Origin: Populus alba
Taxonomy: Eukaryota; Streptophyta; Magnoliopsida; Malpighiales; Salicaceae
Reading direction: 5' to 3'
NCBI RefSeq assembly: GCF_005239225.2
Contig: NC_133301.1
Location: 4,055,157-4,119,156, forward strand
Length of the DNA: 64,000 nt
In this document: piece by piece, positions 1-10,357 of the stretch
How the letters are laid out: the number at the start of each line of letters is the position of its first letter
Position numbering within the stretch: the first letter of the stretch is position 1
Translations under genes and position numbers: made by a program
Notes under the pieces: generated by a model
What the model was told of the DNA's origin: nothing
Seen by the model: only the letters and a program-made list of their open reading frames with translations
Database searches by the model: none

Positions 1-815
1 ACAAGTATTAGATGGAGAAGCGCGAGCTTGCTTAAAAGTGCGCCAAACAAAATGCGAGGTTTGGCAATCAACAATAAGATGAAGAACATCCATTGAAAGC
101 AAAGAAAGCAATGCACTTAGAATAAATTGGTCCTGTTATTTTTAATGAAGAAAAAAATGATTAACTTAAAGAGAAATACCATCAGCAGCAACCACATGAG
201 AAAAAAGACACTAGAGAAAGCCATTAACAAATTGGAAAATGCCTTGTTTAAAGAGACATGGCTTCATCTGCATTCACCAATACAAGTAATTTGTGTTTGT
301 AAGTTTTAGAGAAATAACTTGATAGGTATTAAAGAGTGGAACAATAGCATCCACTGAAGCAAGATGAACGGCAATAACAACGGTAACAGAAGTCTGAAAA
401 TTTGAAACATCCATGGTGGTAAGATTTTGGCTAACATCAACAGGAGCAGAATGCATAACAAAGGAATAGAACAAGTTTTGCAAGGACATGATAAGAGCAA
501 GGGAAGCCTCTAATGCACGGGGAAGAGAAAGTCTATAATGGTGGTGCAGTAGAGGATAAGGTTTGCACCGGTGGTGCAGTAGAAGCAGAGGAAGTCTACA
601 CTAGTGGCCGAAAAGAAAGGTCCATTAAAGAGAAGGAAAAGGAGTTTTACGTTATTTAAGGCTCTTATACCAAGTTGAGAATAATAGAAGGCTTAACTTA
701 TTAGTTAGTCAATCTTTTCTATTTATATGTGTAGGATAATATACAATAGTAAGGGTAAAGATTACAACACTATGGTAGTTTTATAGTATTTCCTATATAT
801 ATACATTCTATAATA
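1..815 (-). mobile_element. Copia retrotransposon, 5' end only (gag N-terminus plus 5' LTR), cut by window edge
   Basis: This is the 5' end of a Copia element running leftward out of the window. The minus strand at about 274-489 encodes a gag N-terminal stretch with the motif TNTNYLYW, also present in the copy at 5359-10357. The right part matches that copy's LTR: a degenerate primer-binding complement (ttatacca) ends at 672 and an LTR of about 143 bp runs 673-815, ending in the shared cattctataata. The body is closest to the third copy near 17.5-18.1 kb. Gag is broken by stops. The partner LTR and the TSD lie outside the window. Confidence 0.8.
673..815 (-). repeat. Copia 5' LTR upstream of CCD8
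   Basis: It starts with agttgagaataat directly after the primer-binding complement and ends with cattctataata, like the LTRs at 5359-5521 and 10195-10357. It lies about 440 bp upstream of the CCD8 start codon, and its own transcription would run away from CCD8. Confidence 0.75.
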
Positions 816-1158
816 CTAATAAATTTACAACTTCTTAAAAAATATATAAAAAGTAATCTAAACAATTTAAAAGAATTAATATATTAATAATTGTATATGT
901 GCCAGCCCTACATCGGTTTAGAAGATTTGAACATATATATTTATGTCTAAGAAGTCAAGTGAGGTTGCACATACAAGCCAGGAGCATCTTTTTTTTCTTT
1001 AACATGGAGTACACCCACACTAGATTGATTAATTTATATTGATTAAAAAGGACAAATAACGTAAGCAATGGCCTATAGTGTAATGGAATTCCACTAATTA
1101 AGATGCCAAAAACGAATCCCCATGTCTATCCAACTTTGTATGTCTCTCTGGGTATCCC
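816..1158. other. AT-rich 5' flank of CCD8
   Basis: This stretch lies between the Copia LTR and the CCD8 TATA box. It is AT-rich with no coding signal. It is the only non-transposon DNA left immediately upstream of the gene, so proximal promoter elements probably lie here. I could not recognise specific sites. Confidence 0.5.
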
Positions 1159-1166
1159 TATAAATA
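1159..1166 (+). promoter_or_regulatory. Putative TATA box of CCD8
   Basis: The sequence is tataaata, 87 bp before the ATG at 1253. It is in a plausible place for a transcription start near 1190 and a 5' UTR of about 60 bp. Confidence 0.6.
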
Positions 1167-1252
1167 CATGCCATTCTACAGCCCTAGCAATCTCAAAACC
1201 ATCTACTACATAATTAAGACAAATCTCTCTCTTAATATAACTTCATTAATTC

Positions 1253-4200
1253 ATGGCTTCCTTGGCATTTTCAGCCAAAACTGTTCGCTGCATTTCACCA
1301 TCAAATGCAATGGTTTCTGATCAGTATGAGAGCAAAAGAAGAGGGCTTTCCTTTGGTAAGGGTATTTTCGCAAGAAAACATGACCCTCGAGACTCAGTGG
1401 TCACTAAAGTTGCAACCCAAGCACCAACCGTGATTCCATCACTAGAGAAGGAACTTGCTGGTGATAGGAATCATGTTGCATGGACTAGTGTCCAGCAAGA
1501 GAGATGGGAAGGAGAGCTTGTAGTTGAAGGAGAAATTCCTTTATGGCTGGTATGTAGAATCTTTCAATTACCTGTACGGCTATCACAGACATTATATATA
1601 TATATATATATATATATGATTAGCAAGGAAATACCTTTGGCAAGGATTTATTTTCTCATCATCAACACAATTTCATACACAGAAAGATGTATAGCAACTT
1701 ACCATCAAGATTTTCATTTGTTAATTCTCTCTTATTATGTTCTTGCGTTAAGCTACATGACATGAAAACCTCGAGCATTTGTTAGTTTGAGATTAATTCG
1801 TTCTTTTTTCAGCATATAAAATGAGCTACAAATAGCTTTGTCATGTAACTGGTCCAAGATATGGGAGGAAAGAATCCATATTTTATTAATTTTACAATAA
1901 TCCTTTTATTTATACTATATGACTCATCGTGGCGCTCAAATCATTCCTTGCCCTTCATTCAGATGTAAGATCGAGCTACTGCGCATCCATATAAAGAATA
2001 TTTTCCGAACTTTGTAAATCAAGTAAATATCATACCATCATACAACATACAATATACACTACTATTACATAGAATTAAAACAAAACGTATCTCCTGACCT
2101 TAAACGGAAGAGTTAAATTTAAATCCTTGTTTTAATTAGTGTTGGTTAATCTCCTGAATTTGATTTCATGCAGAATGGAACGTATCTTAGAAATGGTCCA
2201 GGCCTGTGGCACATAGGAAGCTACAACTTCCGGCACCTTTTCGATGGCTATGCCACGTTAGTCAGACTCCATTTCGAAAATGGTCGATTAACAGCTGGCC
2301 ACCGCCAAATCGAATCGGAGGCTTACAAGGCTGCAAAGAACAACAACAAACTATGTTACCGTGAATTCTCTGAGGTTCCAAAGCTTGATAATTTCCTCGC
2401 CTACATAGGAGAGCTAGCTAACCTCTTCTCCGGGGCATCATTGACTGATAACGCCAACACTGGCGTGGTCAAGCTCGGCGATGGACGTGTTGTTTGCTTA
2501 ACAGAAACACAAAAAGGGTCAATAATTGTTGATCCAAACACATTGGACACATTAGGAAAATTTGAATACAGTGATTCACTAGGAGGTCTAATACATTCGG
2601 CTCATCCAATTGTGACAGACACTGAGTTCTTAACTTTGTTGCCTGATTTGTTGAAGCCTGGATACTTGGTGGTGAGGATGGAACCTGGAAGTAACGAGAG
2701 GAAAGTAATCGGACGGGTGGATTGTCGTGGAGGGCCTGCTCCCGGATGGGTCCACTCGTTTCCGGTTACTGAACATTATGTGATAGTGCCAGAAATGCCA
2801 TTGAGATATTGTGCACAAAATCTACTAAAAGCTGAGCCCACACCATTGTACAAGTTTGAGTGGCACCCGGATTCCAAAGGGTTTATGCATGTTATGTGTA
2901 AAGCTAGTGGCAATATAGTAAGTCCACTCTCTCCTCTCTTAAATCATCATCATTATTAATTATGATCAGGACCATTAATGGTCATATGATTAATCATATT
3001 GCAAGTTAATTTATGTGTAGATTTGACTTTATATGGTATTATTTTTTGGGATTTTTGAAGGTGGCAAGTGTGGAAGTGCCTCTATATGTAACTTTCCATT
3101 TCATCAATGCTTATGAAGAGAAAGATGAAGATGGGAGGGTGACTGCCATCATTGCCGATTGCTGTGAGCATAATGCGGACACGACTATTTTGGAGAGGCT
3201 GAGGCTACAAAATCTTCGGGCTTTCATGGGTGAAGATGTCTTGCCAGATGCTAGGTACGTAATTGATTAATTAATTAATCAATCTCCCTTTTATCGTTAA
3301 TTTATTCTTTGTCAATGATGTTATGCTTATTGTAAACAAAGACATGTATATGTTTGTCAAAAACTATTCTATCATCATTTAGTTAATTTGTCCTCTTTAT
3401 GTAGTTGCTCCACAATTAATTATTATACTTTTTTTTTTTTTAATTTCTTCAGTTCGGATAATGAGCTCATGCATGACGTTGAGCTGAAACTATATATTTA
3501 AAGAAATTTACGTTGTCTAACAAAGAAGATGTGGTTTTTGATGCCATGATATAGAGTAACAACTAGCTAGATGCATGGGAGAGATTAATAATTTAGTGTT
3601 GCACGTATTTGTACGTAGGGTCGGGAGGTTCATAATTCCTTTGGATGGGAGCCCATATGGAAAATTGGAGGCAGCATTGGATCCAGAAGAGCATGGGAAA
3701 GGAATGGACATGTGCAGCTTTAACCCTGCGTATTTGGGCAAAAAATATAGATATGCTTATGCTTGTGGAGCCCAACGCCCTTGTAACTTCCCCAACACCC
3801 TCACTAAGGTAAGGGAGTGTTTGGATGTGAGGTAATTTATGTTTTTTTAAGTAAAAAGCATGTTTTTATAGTTTTTTTAAAATATATTATATTTTAAAAA
3901 AAAACCATCACACTTCCAAGCCAAACACCTTCTAAAAGTTCACGACTACATACCAAAATTACTTTCTATACATATATATTCCCTTCGACTTTCAATTTCT
4001 TGCAATTGGTTTTTTAATTTTAATTAAAAAAATGGTTTGCAATTTCATGCAAATGGTTTAACATCTCTTAACTTCTTGGAAGGTTAATGTTAATGTTGTT
4101 TTTGGTAAATACCAAACGTAGATTGATTTGTTCGAGAAGAAGGCAAAGAATTGGTACGAAGAGGGCGCTGTGCCCTCGGAACCATTTTTTGTGGCTCGCC

Positions 4201-4854
4201 CAGGTGCTACAGAAGAGGATGATGGTTAGTAAATGCTATCACATTTTCTTGTTTACCAAACATTTTAATTACTATGAATAAGTACTCATCCTCAAAAAAA
4301 AAAAATAATCGAAATATGAGATCCATTTGGCTCGAAAGGGCTGTTCTGTACATATATTGAGGTTTGTCTATTCCTTTGCAGTTGAAAACCCTAACTGAAA
4401 CACTTGTTTTCTTTTTTACATGTTATCAGAAATATACATGGATATTGTACAAGGAATTTGACTCATCCAAAGACTATTTTATAAACGAGCTACATGCTTA
4501 TGTTCCCCCTGTAACCCTAATTATATCGAAGAAGAAAAAGTCCAATCAACAAAATTCAATAAGAGTATCACTTCTGGATATTGCTTTTTGATTTGAGTCT
4601 TGTTAACGTAACAAACACCTCAAATATTTGATTAAAGAATAAAGTTTAGCCAGTGACTTCTTGACTAAATCTTCTTTTTAATTATTAATTCTATGGAAAT
4701 GGTCGCAGGTTTGCTGATCTCCATGATCAGTGAGAAAAATGGAGATGGTTACGCACTGTTACTTGACGGATCCACATTTGAAGAGATTGCAAGAGCAAAG
4801 TTCCCTTACGGTCTACCTTATGGATTACATGGATGCTGGGTGCCAAAGAAGTAA
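1253..4854 (+). CDS. CCD8: Carotenoid cleavage dioxygenase 8 (carlactone synthase), 6 exons
   Basis: Exons are 1253-1549, 2174-2917, 3061-3254, 3619-3808, 4122-4224 and 4709-4854. All introns are GT-AG, and together the exons give 557 codons plus TAA, the usual length for CCD8. Known role: a plastid enzyme that, after D27 and CCD7, converts 9-cis-beta-apo-10'-carotenal to carlactone, the strigolactone precursor that represses shoot branching. The first 55 or so residues are Ser/Lys/Arg-rich like a plastid transit peptide. The four iron-binding histidines of the family are present at about H243 (SAHPIVTD), H293 (WVHSFPVTEHY), H360 (FHFINAYEE) and H550 (LHGCWV). The stretch HVAWTSVQQERWEGEL before residue 99 is typical of CCD8 rather than CCD7, CCD1 or NCED. 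The gene looks intact. Intron 4 carries a small MITE, intron 1 a TA repeat, and both flanks carry Copia insertions. Confidence 0.96.
1593..1617. repeat. (TA)n microsatellite in CCD8 intron 1
   Basis: About 12 TA units lie 44 bp downstream of the exon 1 donor site. Length is likely to vary between individuals. Confidence 0.85.
3813..3936. mobile_element. Small MITE-like element in CCD8 intron 4
   Basis: The left end gagtgtttggatgtgagg and the reverse complement of the right end (aggtgtttggcttggaag) form an imperfect terminal inverted repeat around an AT-rich core. It begins 5 bp after the exon 4 donor. I could not identify a target-site duplication, so the boundaries are approximate. Confidence 0.45.
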
Positions 4855-5353
4855 AATCATTGATCAATTGGAGTTGTGAGATTTAGCTATCATACCTCTT
4901 CAATTGATCACCAGTTCAACGCTGCTAAGGAGTTGCACCAGCAGAATGTATATATACGAGATTAAAGCATTACTACCCAATGATCAAATATCGCTGGAGT
5001 ATGTTGCTGATGGTGATAGTTTGCATATATATGGCCTTTGTCTTGAGGAGTTGCAGTCATATGTTGTTGATGGCTTCTCGATATCTTACAAATCAAATGT
5101 ATCTCGATTTGTCTGTGTAATTAAAATTACAATCTAGGTTGTTTCCTACAGTCATATGCAATTAATAAAGAATGATTTCTCCATACTGACCAGCTTATAA
5201 GAAGGAAAATTCAGAATGGAAACAGCTCCTCAACTTAAAATGAACAAGAACCAGAAAGGGAAAGAGCATAAAATCACTTCTAAATGGAAGAGCATGAACA
5301 ATTAGGCAGAAAAAAGAAGAGAAGGAAATGGTTCTTGCTTAAGAAGTGAAGAT
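4855..5353 (+). other. CCD8 3' UTR and flank with poly(A) signal
   Basis: This is non-coding sequence after the CCD8 stop. An AATAAA hexamer at 5164-5169 is a plausible near-upstream poly(A) element. The flank is interrupted at 5354 by the 5.0-kb Copia insertion and resumes at 10363. Confidence 0.5.
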
Positions 5354-5358
5354 CTGTT

Positions 5359-5521
5359 AGTTGAGGATAACTGAATGTCTTGGGTTTGGCCTTAGCCAAC
5401 CTTTCCTATTTATATATGTAGGGCAGAATACGGTAGTAACCGTGGGGATTACAACATTGGATTAATCCTACATTACATTAATATCCTATGTATAGATATA
5501 CATGATATACATTCTATAATA
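5359..5521 (-). repeat. 3' LTR of the 5.0-kb Copia element
   Basis: 163 bp, the same length as the partner at 10195-10357. It is bounded by CTGTT on the left and the polypurine-tract complement tgccccctcaag on the right. Confidence 0.93.
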
Positions 5522-5528
5522 TGCCCCC

Positions 5529-6341
5529 TCAAGCTGAGGGTGGAGGATCGACCCGAAGCTTGAACCTGAAAGCAGTAAAGGACGCAGCGGAAAGTGGTTT
5601 GGTGAAGACATCAGCAAGTTGATCCTGAGAGGGGATAAACCGAATCTGAATTTCCTTCTTTGCTACCCGGTCACGAACAAAATGATAGTCTACCTCAACA
5701 TGCTTAGTACGAGCATGAAAGATAGGATTTTCCGAGAGATAAGTAGCGCCAAGATTATCACACCAAATAGTAAGAGCCGAGATGGAGGGAACCTGAAGAT
5801 CTGTTAACAAATATTGAAGCCAGATGACCTCAGCAGTACCATCTGCTAAGGCTTTACACTCAGCCTCAGTGGAAGAGCGAGCAACTGTACGTTGCTTGCC
5901 GGATTTCCATGAAATCGATGTTTGACCAAAGAAAACAAGATAACCACCCGTAGACTTGCGATCATCAATACTCCCAGCCCAATCGGCATCTGTAAAATCA
6001 TGAAGAGCAAAGGAGGTACCTCGAGTGATATGAAAACCATAAGATGTCGTTCCTTTGAGATAGCGGAGTATGCGTTCAACAACAGCCCAATGGAAATCTG
6101 TAGGAGCATGCATGTACTGACAGACTCTATTAACAGCAAAACAGATATCTGGGCGAGTGAATATAAGATACTGAAGAGCACCCACAATTTGACGAAACCG
6201 TGTGGGATCAGAAAATGGATGATCCGGCTGTAGAGCAAGTTTAGAGGGAGAAACTGGAGTGTCAACCGGTTTGCAGGAAGTCATACCAGCCCGAGTGAGG
6301 ATGTCAAGAATATATTTTTGTTGGCGCAACATCTGACCCAT
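5529..6341 (-). pseudogene. Copia RNase H and C-terminal part of pol
   Basis: An open 270-residue stretch holds the Copia RNase H hallmarks: ADWAGSIDDRKSTGGY (catalytic Asp), SSTEAECKALADGTAEV (SSTEAE motif), WCDNLGA, and the C-terminal VDYHFVRDRV and DQLADVFTKPL. It is separated from the RT segment by a single in-frame TAG near 6350, in the stretch GIEV-stop-STGMGQM. It functions only as part of the polyprotein. Confidence 0.93.
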
Positions 6342-6350
6342 ACCTGTAGA

Positions 6351-7122
6351 CTAAACTTCAATACCTAGAAAGTAGTGAACATCACCTAAGTCACGTAGCT
6401 TGAATTCAGAGCTTAGTAACTGGACTAAATGATGGAGCATGGCAGAGTTGCTGCCTATAAGCAGAATATCATCAACATAGACGAGAAGATAGAAGATATT
6501 AGTGCCATCAGATAAGATAAACAGGGAAGTGTCAACCTTGGAGGCAAGGAAACCAATAGAGAGTAAAAAATCACTCAGACGAGTGTACCATGCCCTTGGT
6601 GCCTGTTTTAAACCATATAGTGACTTGTGCAACCTGCACACATGAGATGGAAGAGTAGAATCAACAAAAACTTGGAGGTTGTTTCATGTAGACCTCTTCA
6701 GTAAGAACACCATTAAGAAAGGCATTATGAATATCAAGCTGATGAATCTTCCAATTGCGGGAAACTGCAATGGAAAAGACTAATCTGACGGTGGCCTGCT
6801 TAATAACTGGGCTGAAAGTTTCAGAATAATCAATGCCTTCCTGTTGAGTAAAGCCTCTAGCAACTAGACGGGCTTTATAACGTTCGATGTTGCCATCAAC
6901 ACGACGTTTGATGCGATATACCCATCGGCTGCCCACAACATTCATCGATGGATGAAAGGGCACTAGAGACCAAGTATGATTGGATCGTAAAGCCTTGATC
7001 TCATCACACATGGCATCATGCCAAGCCACATATTTATCTGCATCAGAAAAGGCAACAGGTTCAGAGGAAGGAGAGAGCAATACCCGAGTGAGAGCTGCAT
7101 TAGCGACAGCAGAGGACACCAT
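6351..7122 (-). pseudogene. Copia reverse transcriptase (RVT_2), one frameshift
   Basis: The upstream part (6661-7122) carries [26 protein letters not shown] and [11 protein letters not shown]. The downstream part (6351-6641) carries LYGLKQAPRAWY and the catalytic YVDDILL. The two parts are in different frames; an extra T in a T-run near 6665-6670 explains the shift. Together they form a typical Copia RT core. Confidence 0.93.
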
Positions 7123-7328
7123 ATTGGCATTTTTGGGCTGCCGTGATCAAAGGATCATAGGGTGTCGGCTGAGCACTGGCTGTGACGCAGGTGAAGGAGG
7201 CATGACAGAGGTGTCATGATGCAGTGGATAGGCTGAGAGATCCACCACCAGATTCAGTCCAGGAGACGAATCCGGGGAAGAGGCTGCTGCAAGTGGAGAG
7301 CTGGCAGTAGAGGCAGAGTCTGTAGAAA

Positions 7329-8350
7329 TCAGATTAGTGGCAGAATAAAGAGAAGCTGAAGACGAGTCAGAGGATCTCCCACTATTCGCAAGGACTTCGT
7401 GCTGGAGAGTAAGAAACACTGAGCTGCAACTTGTATCTGCAACAGTATGGTTAGATAAAGATGCATGGGGTGAGCGGCAAGGGAAATATGGAGGCTATGG
7501 TGTTTGAATCGGCAGTAAGGGCAGGGCAGGGGCAGAGGCGGGTTGGGATGGATTTTGAGCTGTAAACAGTGGTGAGTGGGTGAGATTTGGGAGGATGGTA
7601 ATAGGAGATGGTGTATGGGTTTGAGTGGGAACCGTGCAATCTGTTCAGATTTATCAAACGGAAAAACATTTTCATGAAAACGGACATGACGGAAGATATA
7701 CATGCGATGAGATTCAATATCAAAACATCTATAACCAAGGTGAGAGGGACTGTAGCAAAAAAATACACAAGGAGAAGACCAAAAATCCAATTTGTGATTA
7801 TTATAGGGACGCAAGAAAGGAAAACATAGACATCCAAAAGTACGTAAAAATTGATAATCAGGAGACCGTTGAAACAAACAATCAAAAGGAGATCGATTAT
7901 CAAGAACAAGAGTAGGCATACGATTAATGAGATAAACCGAAGTATCAAATGCATAATTCCAAAAACAAAAAGGAGCTTTACATTGACCTAGAAGAGTAAG
8001 ACCGGTTTCCACAATATGCCTATGACGTCTTTCTACCATCCCATTTTGTTCATGAGTATGTGAACATATCAGACAGTGATGAATACCAATAGTTTGGAAG
8101 AAAGTGGAGGGTTTGCGATACTCACCGCCCCAATCAGTTTGAACAGATTTTATTTTTAAAGAAAACTAACGTTCGACAAGAGTTTGAAATTGATGAAAAA
8201 CAGAATAAACATCAGATTTTGCAACAAGTGGATAATATCATATATATTTTGTGTGCGCATCAACAAATATAAAAAAATAACAATAACCATCCGAAGAAAA
8301 AAAGGGAGCAGGACCCCACACATCACTAAAAATTAATTCAAGCGGAGCAG
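7329..8350 (-). pseudogene. Copia integrase
   Basis: The minus strand just below 8350 reads LELIFSDVWGPAP, the start of the integrase catalytic core. A stretch near 8130 reads VQTDWGGEYR, then 7329-8039 continues with MVERRHRHIVETGLTLL and the FGCLCFPFLRPY tail typical of Copia integrases. A frameshift near 8350 separates it from the pre-integrase domain, and further breaks occur downstream. Confidence 0.88.
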
Positions 8351-8961
8351 AAGTTTTGTGACCAGTAGGGTCGTAAAGACAAGCATGATGATTTTCCTAA
8401 GGGACAACTTTGACATTGAAAATTAAGACTTTTGTTGTTACAAATGATCTTATTTTTCGAGACTAAAAATTTAAAAATGCGGGAGGTAGGATGACCTAGG
8501 CGACGATACCACAAATCAGCAGAGGCAGAGGTGCAGGGAGACCAATAGGCTTGAGGAGTTGACAGGACGGAAGACCTGAACTTGGACAAAGTATAGAGAC
8601 CATCTTTACTCTGACCTGAGAGAAGTACTTCATTGGTGTTGAGATCCTTGACATAAAATAGAAAAGGGTGAAATTCAAAATAAACATTATTATCGAGACA
8701 AAATTTCTTAACAGAAAGCAGAGGTTTCGTGATTGCAGGAACATGTAGAACATTGGATAAAGTGAATGAACGATGTAGGTTATATATTTTTGTATGGTCA
8801 ATATTAGATATGGAAAGTCCCTTATCATCACCAACATGCAAATTATCATTACCATTGTATGGTTTTGAAGCAGTCAAGGTTGCAAGGTCGGGTGTGACGT
8901 GTTGGTTTGCACCGGTGTCCGAAAACCATTCAGCTATACCTGTAGGATTATGGAGTGCCAA
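8338..8961 (-). pseudogene. Copia aspartic protease and GAG-pre-integrase domain
   Basis: It contains WFSDTGANQHVTPDL, a variant of the protease active-site motif D-[ST]-G-A, followed by LWYRRLGHPTSRI and CQSCPLGKSS, which are the H and C ligands of the pre-integrase zinc-binding domain. Order and spacing fit Copia. Confidence 0.9.
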
Positions 8962-10144
8962 ATTGGCACTATGTTGCTGACCATAGCTACGTTGCTGAAG
9001 TTGGGAACACTGAGGAGCAGTGTGTCCGAAGGCCTGGCATAGCTGGCAGCGAGAATTGGATCCTCGACGCTGCCAATTTCCTTGCCAGCTGCTGTGTCGA
9101 TTTTCGTTGCCAGCTGCAGAATTGTAAGTGTTTTGAAAGTTACGAAAATCAGACCTGGAGCCAGTATTTCAAAACCCTCTATGAGCGGTTTGTGGAGGAC
9201 GCCAGCTGCCATAGGAACGCCCCCTATTTCGTCCAAACTGAGCAGAAGGCTGACGTTGAGACAGTAGTGCTGAAGGTGGGATGTTTGGCGTGGGCAGCAA
9301 TGGTGCGTGAATGGCAGCAGATCCCATAGACAAATGAGAGGATTTATGAATAAATTCATGAGTTAGCAGATGACTAAGCAAATCTGCATATGATAGAGGT
9401 TCTGCCCTTGTAATAAGACTTGTTACTAAGTCCTTAAATTCTCCGCGAAGACCACGAAATACATAGAGATTAAAATTGGTTAGCGAGATAGGCCGGCCAG
9501 CAGCTGCTAGCTCATCAAATAAAGTCTTAGCTTTTTGCAAAAATTGAGTTACCGAATCATCACCTTGTCGAAGGTCTTGAAGAGAGCCATGTAATTGCAT
9601 AATACGGGAATTGGATGTAGAGGCTAGAGCTTGCTCAAGTGTGAGCCAGACCGAACATGAGGTTGGACAATCAACAACAAGATGAAGAACTTCCATGGAT
9701 AGCGAAGAGAGTAAGGCACTTAGAATTAGTTGATCCTGTTGTTTCCAACAAAGAAAGGATTGAGATACCTAAAGAGTAGCACCATCGGCAGCAAGAATAT
9801 GTGGAGAGGGGCAGGAGTTTGAACCATCAACAAAACCGAAAACTCCTTGGCCTAAGAGATATGGCTTCATCTGCATTCGCCAATACAAATAATTGGTGTT
9901 TGTTAATTTCAGAGAGATGACCTGATGAGTATGGGAGAGGGACACGATTGCCACGGCAGAGACTGCGGTGGCTTCAGCAGAAGAAGATGGCAGCAGAGGA
10001 GCATTGTCCGGATTGAGAAGAGCATGGCCAATATTAGTATGTTGTGGCCATTGCAGAATTGAGGCTGAAGAAGAAAGTTGTCTTGCGGCTGAACAACCAG
10101 TGCTGCTGCAGAGGAGAAGAAATCTGCCGGCTGAGAAGAATCCA
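8962..10144 (-). pseudogene. Copia gag polyprotein, broken
   Basis: The start is probably the ATG at 10144 (MDSSQPADFF). The N-terminal part includes HTHQVISLKLTNTNYLYW and MKPYLLGQGVFGFVDG (9769-9954). The UBN2-type gag core is at 9169-9696 (QLHGSLQDLRQGDDSVTQFL and LLSHLLTHEF). A CCHC zinc knuckle, C-QL-C-QAFG-H-TAPQ-C, is readable at about 9005-9050. Several frameshifts separate the pieces. Confidence 0.88.
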
Positions 10145-10182
10145 TTGCAAAGAAGGAGAAGAAGTGTTTTAGTTTATTTAGA

Positions 10183-10194
10183 GCTCTGATACCA
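10183..10194 (-). other. Primer-binding site of the 5.0-kb Copia element
   Basis: On the minus strand this reads TGGTATCAGAGC, the complement of the initiator tRNA-Met 3' end used by most plant Copia elements. It directly abuts the LTR. Confidence 0.92.
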
Positions 10195-10357
10195 AGTTGA
10201 GAATAACTGAATGTCTTGGGTTTGGCCTTAGCCAACCTTTTCTATTTATATATGTAGGGCAGAATACGATAGTAACCGTGGGGATTACAACATTGGATTA
10301 ATCTTACATTACATTAATATCCTATGTATAGATATACATGATATACATTCTATAATA
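10195..10357 (-). repeat. 5' LTR of the 5.0-kb Copia element
   Basis: 163 bp, bounded by the primer-binding site on the left and the CTGTT duplication on the right. A TATA-like tatataaata on the minus strand may be its promoter. Confidence 0.93.

Larger units (their letters stand above)
5359..10357 (-). mobile_element. Nearly complete 5.0-kb Ty1/Copia retrotransposon
   Basis: Two 163-bp LTRs (5359-5521 and 10195-10357) differ at about 4 positions by eye, all transitions. A 5-bp target duplication CTGTT flanks the element (5354-5358 and 10358-10362). On the minus strand the tRNA-Met type primer-binding site TGGTATCAGAGC sits directly inside the 5' LTR (10183-10194), and a polypurine tract (complement of 5522-5534) sits just inside the 3' LTR. 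Gene order is gag, protease, integrase, RT, RNase H, which defines Copia. Coding is broken by a few stops and frameshifts, so this copy is dead but fairly young. LTR ends are TA...CT rather than TG...CA. Confidence 0.95.

Noticed and set aside
1253..1765. Continuous plus-strand ORF of 170 residues
   Set aside because: It reads through the exon 1 donor (GTATGT at 1550) into intron 1 and a TA repeat. Only the first 99 codons are CCD8.
5846..6265. Minus-strand ORF of 139 residues overlapping RNase H
   Set aside because: Out-of-frame shadow of the Copia RNase H reading frame; hydrophobic composition but no domain.
7451..7954. 167-residue membrane-like ORF
   Set aside because: Shadow frame of the integrase coding region. 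The apparent transmembrane character comes from T-rich codons read in the wrong frame.
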